From NCBI GenBank assembly GCA_903893795.1, contig CAITNO010000106.1:287572-351571 (forward strand): a DNA stretch of 64,000 bases, written 5' to 3'. Shown here in pieces: positions 41,901 through 49,500 of this stretch. The notes beneath the pieces are model-generated. The model saw only the letters and a list, made by a program, of their open reading frames with translations. It was not told where the DNA came from and did not search any database. The first letter of the stretch is position 1, and every line of letters starts with the position of its first letter. Position numbers and translations under genes: made by a program. Source of the stretch: Candidatus Hydrogenedentota bacterium. Lineage in GTDB: Bacteria; Hydrogenedentota; Hydrogenedentia; Hydrogenedentales; CAITNO01.

Positions 41901-42777
41901 CATCCCGTCGTATGGATTTTCTCAGAAGGAACGGGATGCCGAGTCAGGCCTACAGTATTTTGAAGCACGTTACTTGCTCGCAAGTTCAGGAAGATTTATT
42001 ACAACAGATCCATTTAAGGATCGCCTGACAGAGAGATACAGGGAAATACCTCAAGACCTGAATCTTTACTCGTACTGTGGGAATCCCGTCAAGTATGTTG
42101 ACAATTCCGGAGAATCAGCAACCATTGCCGGGGTACTTCTCGGAGCCGCAATCGGTGCCGGTTCAGGTCTTGTCTCCGGGCTGATTCAAGGGAAGTCTGG
42201 TTCTGAGTTGGCAGCCAAGGTTATTGGTGGTGCGGTGACCGGAGCAGTTGCGGGTGCCATGGCGGGGCTCGTTGTTGACACTGGTGGCTTAGCCCTATTC
42301 GCTAGTTCCGCTGGCGTGGGTGCAGCATCCAGTGCAGCCGGGGCAGTTGCCGAAAACGCAGTGAAAGCTTTTATGGGTGACAAGGATGTTACTCTCAAGT
42401 CAACAGCGCTTAATGTCGCCTATGAAGCCACCGTTGGTGCTTTGTTGGGAGGCGCACTAGGTGTCGCGGGGAAAGCTGTCACCAAGGGACTGAATTCCGT
42501 AATTAGCGGGTCGACCCTGAAGACGTCAGAGGAGCAGGCTCTATCACTGTTTAAGCTTCGCAATGCAGCTAACAATCCAGGTCTAAAGAAATATGCGGTG
42601 GATGAAGCAAAGACTATATTGAGGAATGCCAGAATGGACTATAAATCAGCCGAGCATGCAATCGGTAAGCTTGTTATAGATCCAGCTTTGGGCACCCCCG
42701 CAGATGTCGTCAAAGGCAAGACTGAAAAGATGCTACAGCCATATGTACAGCCATATATAGACAAGGTTATAAAGTAA
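35878..42777 (+). CDS. Secreted SpvB/TcB-TcC-like RHS protein with variable C-terminal tail
   Basis: A 2299-residue exported protein (LFWAVLPWLALLSAHAS). About 35-330 is a SpvB domain (SLPKGPGSIEGLGESF, GLAYDGGNGNGPLGFGWSL). About 370-670 are VCBS/FG-GAP strands (LEDVNGDGVPDLLKTD), and about 680-810 a TcdB-middle-like domain (VSIKNGLGRTTLVEY, FRGFARVEV). About 860-1790 are RHS/YD repeats. The RHS core follows (YYPFGTPRN, QYFEARYLLASSGRFITTDP, NLYSYCGNPVKYVDNSG), interrupted at about 1790-1958 by a GWN domain. This is the fused TcB+TcC layout, a cocoon that holds a C-terminal toxin. The last 218 residues start with Gly/Ala-rich hydrophobic stretches and end in an unrecognised helical domain (SEEQALSLFKLRNAANN). 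DNA from about 41,715 is AT-richer, so the tail was probably swapped. The start overlaps the giant gene; an earlier in-frame ATG at 35824 is less likely. Confidence 0.88.
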   Translation: MALLRKQNSGTAGRRLFWAVLPWLALLSAHASTLDKSGVHPNAVSLPKGPGSIEGLGESFQPTLNTGTAKYGVQVAVPPGVAGHTPKIGLAYDGGNGNGPLGFGWSLTVPFVRRETDKGIPRYLDSPADVFINESSEELVPQADGNYFCKNEGAFIRYRRNGAGWEGTLPDGTRMDFGSTAASQITDETGTRAFSWLLEKITDPNGNEIVFGYLSFSRASDLNQKYLGTIKYGPGGQPWANYHMVVFTYETRDDWFEDGRAGFLIRTGQRLKTITVATHGPLLDGHRHDTDYDGDGQSDNLVRSYAMKYEGHPHWSQLTSVTPFGADGVSTLPATTFTYTVCAPPDTLSASGAALGGDNEPAYGPDNPLVDLEDVNGDGVPDLLKTDAYGGTHTVYINRGEQGASNSIQWQNGQDMASADGLAWDVNLQSNSKVAYLADMDGDGLADLVCTTADRQAHYFRNTGKTGWAARQPVTVQGDSPPAPFSTPDVKTADLDFDKRIDIIQSIPTGGGGVDYRVWMNLGPQGYAAGTTVTQDGGFDFTQAGVDIVDFNGDRVPDVVRITPEDVKVTPGLGYGHFGALVSVPISDYTLTNDQVAKAKLRDITGDGLADLVIERAAPGELWYWINLGNNSFDTRRIITGIPAPLGQSPTVRWADMNGNGTTDLVYADSANIPRMTTIDIGRLLGCVPGPNQLVSIKNGLGRTTLVEYATSGTFALADAAANPPAPWPNPLPFAVNLVSRVRNQDSLGNEYETRFAYHEGYYDAVQHQFRGFARVEVTEIGDDSAPTLVTRHHFDTGSTVEAMKGKLLDQSATIESGAAFWNETTTWEPRELMTGVDGRKVVFAHPQSQAKDVLELGNGAPKRIESEFEYDNYGNETVHHEYGIVEGGNRSAGNDERTTTTEYALDLSRWMLRYPARKTLADASGTVVNRSETYYDDETFSGGNLGQVVHGNATLTRSWKNPTNPTAFVASQRTKHDAYGNPVQLLDPLAAAPAGVIDALAGHCRTLAYDPVFHTFPVQETIHVGGGKDDLVYSAVYDAAFGTVTSSTEFNGNTTTYGYDVFGRFINTIRPGDTAQYPGIEYEYQLAQPVGVAGLVNCIETRLLDRTPGSAGSVKRDHYLLSRTYVDGLGRTLLAKEEAEPDAGGIPRVAVKGAVRFNRRGQAGRALQPFFSSLTGDLDAQLAFEDIGAPAWQGGLFHDSGNLVSLDLVHAPQSATAYDALMRATTVTNPDGTQSRTDYEPLGTVTRDENDTDAIAHPSTSKYHDAPMAHFSDGLGRLAGVEERVWLNDDGTPADALKVWPTHYEYRADDLLTRIVDSQQNVKWMEYDGLGRKTFMNDPDRGVMNYSYDDGGNLTSTVDARSQEIQYAYDGVNRLLSEDYLDSAGRTPDVYYHYDVPVPNLDLGNNSKDTAANTKGRLAWVQDLSGEEHTSYDARGNEAWVVKRIPDPVSGVLVSYRTGMTHDVLDRVTTLIYPDEDRCTYQYNARNGVSSIIGGGLHNLNGDNHIIKGIDYAPSGQNTRIAYGNGVTTTYNYDARLRLSKLNTVRDADAARPLISYGYQFDGVSNITEIDDLRPATVHPDGDPLRNTQVFKYDDLQRITGVQYSFALPQAPLRDDEHISYRYDRIGNMLGQTSNNPLEENGLAVTNLGAMAYGGAAGPSSRQGRTNPAPGPHALTNVDNHAQGGNDTRVYDYDENGNMKNIDGLACTWDFKDRLVAAENATMRAEYSYDYTGRRISKKVRKYVNGTLEDLPSLTTLYINRFFEIREGGQPTKYVFNGETRVARIVGTLDDQTLRLQRIMLHAGWNLVSLAVNAADAASQLGLGAAPIAMAYRWDASSHAYLLATAAEPLRAGTVLWIKASQDAEVQLVGAYSEPADEYTIPDGAIYATAAALLAVKSNIALAAVPDPVWAFGDASKLWYAYDARGGDMTGAFPGLLEPAQPVYVLQTQIDKVTLPEQTQRIAYYCEDHLSSTTVTGGARGATFGESTYYPFGTPRNSQEDWISSVAIPSYGFSQKERDAESGLQYFEARYLLASSGRFITTDPFKDRLTERYREIPQDLNLYSYCGNPVKYVDNSGESATIAGVLLGAAIGAGSGLVSGLIQGKSGSELAAKVIGGAVTGAVAGAMAGLVVDTGGLALFASSAGVGAASSAAGAVAENAVKAFMGDKDVTLKSTALNVAYEATVGALLGGALGVAGKAVTKGLNSVISGSTLKTSEEQALSLFKLRNAANNPGLKKYAVDEAKTILRNARMDYKSAEHAIGKLVIDPALGTPADVVKGKTEKMLQPYVQPYIDKVIK

Positions 42778-42822
42778 ACGGTCACCAAACCATAGGCAGA
42801 TGGTCCGGAGACAACGAGAGAT

Positions 42823-43104
42823 ATGAGAGATAAATATAAAGTGATAACGCCAGAGGCGGGATGCGCAGAGCGCAAGTATTCTGTAGCTGTGTATATCCAC
42901 GATCGTGGGCTTTGGAAGAATCACGGCAAGAATTCGGAGACACATGCCGTCAGTCCAAATCAGGGCTCGCTAGCCCTATTGACGAGGACATTAAGGGCGC
43001 CAGTCACAATAATGTGGGATGAGGGTGAAGATAACAGTGGAGACTCGAAAAGGTGCGCGCAACGAGTTGTGCATCCTAATGAATATGGAGGATTGTTAAG
43101 GTGA
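42823..43104 (+). CDS. Small hypothetical protein behind the RHS toxin tail
   Basis: A 93-residue reading frame, beginning MRDKYKVITPEAG, 45 bases after the RHS gene. It shares the lower GC of the RHS tail, and its stop overlaps the next start in a GTGA tetranucleotide (43101-43104), which favours it being translated. No domain was recognised and the ribosome site is weak. By position it could be an immunity protein for the RHS C-terminal domain or a decayed fragment of one; sequence does not decide. It may also be spurious. Confidence 0.35.
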   Translation: MRDKYKVITPEAGCAERKYSVAVYIHDRGLWKNHGKNSETHAVSPNQGSLALLTRTLRAPVTIMWDEGEDNSGDSKRCAQRVVHPNEYGGLLR

Positions 43105-44846
43105 TGTATACGACAAAAAGAGTTGTGTTTATATCTCTGCTGCTGGCGTCATTAATTATGCCGCTGGTCTACGCTGGCGTTCCTGAACCCAGCATCGTCC
43201 TGTACGGCAGTGTGCTGGACGAGCAGGGGCAGGTACTGACTACGGGAAACCTGTCGGTGACGTACACGCCATCAAGCGGGACGCCCGTGACGGTGCCGGT
43301 GGCGCTGCAGGGGTTGAAAGGCCCCAGCGGGGATTCCCTATTCTCGTACATGCTGGAGATTCCATGCGAACTCGCGTTGACCGGCTCTACAGCAAGCGCG
43401 ACCACACTGTCGTTGTCCAGTGTGCCCGTGGCCTATATCCGGTCGGCGACGCTGGACGGGACGCCGTTGGTGCTGAGCGCCCCGGCGGAGGTCAGTGTGT
43501 CCAGCGACAATCGCGGCGCCATGGAACAGTTGGACTTTTGCGCAGGGTGTTCCTTTACCGACTCGGACGAGGACGGCATGCCCGACTTCTGGGAAAATGC
43601 CCATGATTGCCTGGCCCCCGCCGGGAACGATGCCGCCCTGGACCCTGACGGCGACGGGTACACGAATCTGGAAGAGTACCTGGGCGGTTCCGACCCGTGC
43701 GACCCGGCGAGCACACCGGACACCGTCGTAAGGGACCGCCGCCATTCGGCCGACTATGGGCAACCCTACTGGACACTGACGCTGGACGAACTGCAGCGCT
43801 TCGCCGAACTGTTCGAGGCGACTCCGGAGCATTTCTATCACTGCGACGATGCCGATCCCAGCGGATATGCGCCGGGACCGGGCGCGCAGAGCTGCGCCCC
43901 GCACACCGCGGACTATTCCGGCGGGCCGGACTGGCGCATTTCCCTCCGTGAATATCTGCGCGTGGCGGACCTGCTCAACAGCAGCCAGAACGGGCAGTAC
44001 TGCGTGGACAACACCAAATCGACGGAGGACGCGTTTACGGCCTTCGGGTGCGGTTCAAAGTCCATTGTCCCCGTGAGGGCCGGGGCCGTTCCGCCGGTGC
44101 TCGATCTTTCCCGTGTGGTCGAGGGGAACAACTACGTTCCCGGCGCCACGCTGGACATCACCGTGACCCTGGACCTCGTCGGTGATGGCAGCCTGACAGC
44201 GCTGGGCGTGACGGAGACGCTGCCATCCGGTTGGACACTGGCGGGGGTGTTTCCAGAGCCCGGCGCCCCCGAGGCCGTGCCGCCTGCGGGCAGCACCGGC
44301 GCGCTCGATTTTGCCTGGACCACCGTGCCGGTGCTGCCGGCCGTGTTCAGCTACCGCGTGAACGTGCCCGCCGGGGAAAGCGGCGTCCGACAACTGTCGG
44401 GCCAGGGTATCAGCCGTATTCTTGCCGGCGGGGAGGTGGACTCCACGGTGGTGGCCACGCCGCTTACGGCAGGCATTCGGGCCGACTTCTGGGCCTACCC
44501 GAATTTGGGCACCCCGCCACTGCGGGTCAAGTTCAGCGGATATGCACTGCCCGAAGGGGTGACGATAGGGACCTGGACCTGGGACTTCGGCGACGGTTCG
44601 CCCATGCTGGAAGCGGACACGAATGCGCCCGTCTACCACGAATACACCCAGTACGGCGACTTCACCGTGACACTCACCATCATCGACCCGACGATGCAGG
44701 TCGCCACCCGACAGTACAAGGACGTCATTCACGTGGTGGCCGCGGTGCCCACGCAGGAACTGGGTGGTTTTGTGCTGCTGGTCTTTGCCCTGGCCGCGAT
44801 CGGGGCCCTCTATGTCCGACGTCAGAGGAGCACGCAACGGTCCTAG
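43101..44846 (+). CDS. Secreted modular protein with dockerin-like and PKD domains and C-terminal anchor
   Basis: A 581-residue protein. After the signal peptide a beta domain starts GVPEPSIVLYGSVLDEQGQ. A calcium-binding thrombospondin-3-like segment follows (DSDEDGMPDFWEN, DPDGDGYTNLEEYLGG). At about 210-310 are two dockerin-like units, HSADYG...WTLTLDELQRFAEL and HTADYSG...WRISLREYLRVADL, each followed by a Cys-containing YHC or YC stretch. At about 330-450 is a sandwich domain with [13 protein letters not shown], shared with the gene at 46494. Then comes a PKD domain (WTWDFGDGSP). The end is VPTQ, a hydrophobic stretch and VRRQRS, a sorting- or anchor-like tail. The start is GTG 43101 or ATG 43104 after GGAGGA. 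A role in a cell-surface or extracellular protein assembly is inferred. Confidence 0.8.
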   Translation: MMYTTKRVVFISLLLASLIMPLVYAGVPEPSIVLYGSVLDEQGQVLTTGNLSVTYTPSSGTPVTVPVALQGLKGPSGDSLFSYMLEIPCELALTGSTASATTLSLSSVPVAYIRSATLDGTPLVLSAPAEVSVSSDNRGAMEQLDFCAGCSFTDSDEDGMPDFWENAHDCLAPAGNDAALDPDGDGYTNLEEYLGGSDPCDPASTPDTVVRDRRHSADYGQPYWTLTLDELQRFAELFEATPEHFYHCDDADPSGYAPGPGAQSCAPHTADYSGGPDWRISLREYLRVADLLNSSQNGQYCVDNTKSTEDAFTAFGCGSKSIVPVRAGAVPPVLDLSRVVEGNNYVPGATLDITVTLDLVGDGSLTALGVTETLPSGWTLAGVFPEPGAPEAVPPAGSTGALDFAWTTVPVLPAVFSYRVNVPAGESGVRQLSGQGISRILAGGEVDSTVVATPLTAGIRADFWAYPNLGTPPLRVKFSGYALPEGVTIGTWTWDFGDGSPMLEADTNAPVYHEYTQYGDFTVTLTIIDPTMQVATRQYKDVIHVVAAVPTQELGGFVLLVFALAAIGALYVRRQRSTQRS

Positions 44847-45028
44847 CTGCCTCTGCCCCGTGTGGGGCCACCGGCACAAATGGAATCCTTACGGAAAGTC
44901 TTCGAAGTGAATCAGACCCTGATAGAAAAATTTCCGGATGCGCGTGCAGCCGGGTTACCCCTCGGGCGTATTAGCCCGTGAAGGAAGCACTGTGCCAGAA
45001 TCCAGTCCCGGAAAGATGGAGAGCTGAC

Positions 45029-46510
45029 ATGCTCCGCGGCGGTGTGAGAATCGCAGCCGCAATCCTGCTGGCGTCCTCCTGTGCCTTCGCCGGCATACCG
45101 GAACCGCCGCAGGTGGTGTGGGGCTATGTCTTTGACAGCCTTGGACAGCCGGGAGCGGCCAGAGTGGTCACGGTCCGATACACGCCTTTCGGCGGTGGTA
45201 CGGCGGTATCCAAAGTCACGGCCACTTCGGCGACCGGCAGATACATGGTCATGATGCCCATGGAGACGGCGGTGACCGGCGACCCCGTTTCGGCGAATGC
45301 CCTTCCCGCGAGCGAAGCGGGCGCGAACTTCACCCGCACGGTCGAGGTCACGGACCTGGGCACGGCGTCCGCAACGGTGCTGGTTTCAAACGCAAATATC
45401 GGAACCGCGGAACGGGTGGACATCGACCAGGCCGGGGTGGAGCAGTATCACTCGGGCGACACCAACCACGACTTCAAATTCTCCGTGAGTGAACTGATTC
45501 GCATGAACCAGCTCTACCGTGAAACCTCCAGCCATGCCTATTACTGCAATCCGGCCGGGGGTGAACTGGACGGTTTCGGCACCGGCGTAAACCTGGCGGC
45601 CCACAACTGCAAGGCCCACAGCGGTGATTACAACCCGCAGGACTGGCGCTTTTCCGTGGGGGAGATGGTGCGGATTACCCAATTCTTCCGGGCCACCCCG
45701 GACCACACCTATTGTTACAATCCCACGGGCGAGGACGGGTTCACGGTGTGTTCCTGGGGCATGAAGTCGGCAGGCGGCAAGTCGGCCAAGAGCAATGCCC
45801 AGATCAGCGCCTACCTCAATGTGGCCGGCAGGCCGACCCCGCAGGGAATCGAACTGGATGTGACCCTGTTCTGGGATTCCTCGAAAGGGCAGCCGGTGGT
45901 TGCCATGGGGTATGAAAGCAGCCTTCCGCCGGAGTGGTCCTACCTGGGCAGTGAAACCGGCACCGTTCCGGAGTTGCGTCCCGAGCCAAACAGCCAGGGT
46001 CCGGTGGAGTTTGTCTGGCAGACGGACTGGATCGCAAAAGGCGCCTGCGCCGGACAATTCTCGTTTACGCTCAAGCCTGATTCCACGGGAATGGCCCTTG
46101 TGTCCAAAATCCTGTCATCGCGCGGACAGATTCTCTATCGCGTCGCGGGGACTGAAGGGGAATTGAGGGCACAGGTAGCCCATACCGACGATCTCGACGG
46201 CGACGGGTTGCCCGATGCCTACGAAGGCATGGGTGATGTGGACGGCGACGGGATTCCGAACATGCTCGATCTGGATTCGGACAATGACGGCGTGAGCGAT
46301 GAACAGGAATGGGCGCAGGGCACCAACCCCTACGACAAAGACTCCACAACGCCCGGTGTGCCCCTGTCTTCCGCGTCGCTTGCCGCATTGGTTGCGGTCC
46401 TGCTTCTCGCGGGGGGGATGTGTCTGAGGGCACGGGGCGCCCATTGCATGCCCAAGGCGGATTTACCCATTGCACAGCACGGAGCCGGTAGAAATGCTTT
46501 CAAGGAATAG
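45029..46510 (+). CDS. Secreted modular protein with dockerin-like units and C-terminal anchor
   Basis: A 493-residue paralogue-like neighbour of the gene at 43101. The signal peptide ends CAFA, then [19 protein letters not shown] opens the same N-terminal beta domain. Two dockerin-like units follow: [20 protein letters not shown] and [24 protein letters not shown], each ending in a Tyr/Cys-rich stretch. Next come a sandwich domain, thrombospondin-3 calcium repeats ([35 protein letters not shown]) and a hydrophobic segment flanked by arginine ([20 protein letters not shown]). An extra 20 residues follow the membrane segment, unlike in the other tails. Seventeen codons upstream are in frame, but the chosen ATG has GGAG at the right distance and gives a proper signal peptide. 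It overlaps the next gene by 17 bases. Confidence 0.8.
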   Translation: MLRGGVRIAAAILLASSCAFAGIPEPPQVVWGYVFDSLGQPGAARVVTVRYTPFGGGTAVSKVTATSATGRYMVMMPMETAVTGDPVSANALPASEAGANFTRTVEVTDLGTASATVLVSNANIGTAERVDIDQAGVEQYHSGDTNHDFKFSVSELIRMNQLYRETSSHAYYCNPAGGELDGFGTGVNLAAHNCKAHSGDYNPQDWRFSVGEMVRITQFFRATPDHTYCYNPTGEDGFTVCSWGMKSAGGKSAKSNAQISAYLNVAGRPTPQGIELDVTLFWDSSKGQPVVAMGYESSLPPEWSYLGSETGTVPELRPEPNSQGPVEFVWQTDWIAKGACAGQFSFTLKPDSTGMALVSKILSSRGQILYRVAGTEGELRAQVAHTDDLDGDGLPDAYEGMGDVDGDGIPNMLDLDSDNDGVSDEQEWAQGTNPYDKDSTTPGVPLSSASLAALVAVLLLAGGMCLRARGAHCMPKADLPIAQHGAGRNAFKE

Positions 46511-49500
46511 ATGGCATCTCTTCGCTGCTCTGGCGCTCCTGTTGCACTCGGCCTGCTGTGCAGCCGGGACGTTGACGCTGTCCCGTTCCGTTTCCGGGCG
46601 CTATAGCCCAGGTGCCACGCTCGATATCACGCTGAACCTGTCCCTGCAGGGAGGAGGCACCCTCACCGGTCTGGGGGTGGAGGAGACACTGCCCACCGGC
46701 TGGACCTATGATTCGCTGGTAAGCGGCAATCTGCCGAGTATTGCACCCACGACGCCCGTTACCTTCGTCGAGTTCGTGTGGGACCCACCTCCAAGCACCG
46801 TGCAGTTCACCTACCGGGTACGGGTGCCTTTGGGGGATACAGGTCAAAAGCAAATCAGCGGCAGGGCGCTGTACCGCCTGCAGGGAGTTTCGGGAGAACT
46901 GCAAACCGCGGCTGTGGTCTCAAACATCACTGCGGCGAGCAGCACGGTGACCTATGTGGCCAGCCCCCCGGCAGGCGGGACCGTGACGGGACCGGCGACC
47001 ATCCTGACGGACAGAACCGCAACCGTCACCGTGACACCGCAGACAGGGTATTCGCTCCAATCCTTGACGGCTTCGAACGGCAGCATCACGGCGTCCGCGC
47101 CCTACCTGCTGTCTAACGTCACGTTGAACACCACCGTAACCGCGACCTTCTGGGATGTCACTCCACCGACAATCACCAGTTGCGCTCCCGGCCGGACCCT
47201 TGCCACCGGCGCGGGCTGCACGACCCTCGTGCCAAACCTCACGGGCGACGTGGCGGCAACGGACGGGGTGACCCCTTCAGGAAGTCTCACGATCACGCAG
47301 GACCCGGCCGCAGGTTCGGAAATATCCGGCGCGGGCGCGCACACAGTGACCATTACGGTGAAGGACGCCGCGAACAATGCGGCGACCTGCACGACGACAC
47401 TCACGCTGTCCGGCTTTTCCGAGAGCGGTACGATCCCGACCGTGGTGCCCTGGGCAACGAACGGTACGGTGCGGGCGATGGCAGCCAGTGCGACCACGCT
47501 TTACCTCGGCGGCAGCTTCACCTGGGCCGGTGCCGTGGGCGGCTCCGGTTCGGGCTGGACGAACCTGGCCGCGGTGAACCTGGCCTCGGGGGCGGTGCAG
47601 AACTGGAAGCCGGTCCCCACCGGGGCCGTGACTTCGCTGGCATTGTCCGCCGACGGCCTGACGCTGTACGCGGGCGGCAGCGGATTTGTGGATGCAGTGG
47701 TCGTCTCGACGACGGCGGTGACGCAAATCGCCACGACCACCGGCACGGTGGCCGGGCTGGCGGTCTCCGGCACACAGTTGTATCTGGGCGGCGACTTTAC
47801 GGCAATACCGACAAACGGCCATCTGGGCGTGTTCAACCTTGCCACGAGCGCATTCACCGGGTGGATGACCGGCGTGACCGCTCCCGTGTTGTCGGTGGCG
47901 GTGTCCGGCGGGATGCTGTATGCGGGCGAGGCGTCGGGTATCCAGGCCGTCAATCTTGACGCCGGTTCGGTTGCGGCGTTCAGCGCGTCAAACGGACCAG
48001 TGTCCTCCCTCGCGGCCTCCTGCGGCACGCTGTACGCAGGCGGTTCATTCACATCGATCGGCGGCTTGTCCCGCGCGGGCCTCGCGGCATTGAACTGGGT
48101 GGGTGTCGCAAAGACCGGCTGGGCTCCCGCGCCAAACGGCGCAGTGGGCGTGCTGGCGCTGATGAACTCGGCGCTGTATGCGGCGGGTGCGTTCACAACC
48201 GTGGACGCATTGTACTATCCGGGCTTGGTCCGCTTTGCCGCTGCGTCATCCCCCACGGTGACGGTCAACCAGGCGTCGGGCCAGACAGACCCTGCCCTCG
48301 CGCCCACAGGCACTGTCCCGGTCCATTTCGCGGTGAGCTTCAGCGAAGCGGTGACCGGGTTTGCGGCGGACGATATTACGTGGAGCGGGACGGCCACGGG
48401 CATCACCTACGCCATTGCCGGTTCGGGTGCTTCCTACACAATAAATGTGACCGCGAGCAGCACGGGCACGCTGGTGCCGTCCATTGCGCCGGGCAGGTGC
48501 ATAGGCGCCGCGGGCAATTACAACGCGGCCTCGACAAGCACGGACAACAGTGTGACCGTGGCGGTTCCGTCGATTACGGTCACGGCTCCCCCGACCGGTG
48601 CCTATTGGGGCACCGGTTCAACCCATGCCATCACATGGACCGCGCCACTGGTGACCGGAAATGTCGAGATCAGGCTGTACATCTACCCGGCGGGGACCTA
48701 TGTCACGCTGGTCACCGGCATAGCAGCCTCCCAGGGTGGCTGGACTTGGACGGTTCCGGCCGGACAGGCCGCCGGGACGCAGTACCGCATACGCGTGGTG
48801 GGCACGAGCTATGCGGGCTTTGGCCCGGCTTCGCCCAACTATTTCTCCATCGGTCGTCCGGTGCTCACGCTGAACGGTTCAGCAACGGTCAATCTCGAAT
48901 GCGGTTCCGCCTACACGGATGCGGGCGCGACGGCGTCGGACGGTTACGTGCCGGCGCTGACAGTAACGGTGGGCGGCACGGTGAACCCGTCCACGCCGGG
49001 AACCTACACGCTGACCTACAACACGGGCGACGGCCAGGGTGACAACGCCTTGCCGGTCTCGCGTGTGGTCACTGTTGCGGACACGATTGCGCCGGTAATT
49101 ACTTTGGTGGGTTCGGCATCGCTCACCCTCGAGTGCGGTTCCGGTTATACGGACGCCGGAGTGACGGCGACGGATGCCTGCGCGGGTAATCTGACCGCGG
49201 GCGTTGCGGTCGTTAACCCGGTGAATGCGTCCGTTCCCGGTGTGTACACCGTGACCTACAACGTGAACGACGGACACGGCCACGCCGCCGCGCAGGCAAC
49301 GCGCGTGGTGACGGTTTCCGACACGGCCAATCCCGTGATTGCGCTGAACGGTTCCGCCACGGTGAGCATTGAGTGCGGCGCGGTGTACACCGAGGCGGGC
49401 GCGACGGCGGCGGACGCATGCGCCGGGAACCGCCCTGTGACCATCGGCGGTGCCACGGTGAATCCGGCGGTGCCGGGAAGCTACACGGTGACCTACAGCG

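Noticed and set aside
42639..42875. Minus-strand frame across the end of the RHS gene, considered as an antitoxin
   Set aside because: It is antisense to the RHS tail, has no ribosome site, and its hydrophobic sequence arises from the opposite strand.
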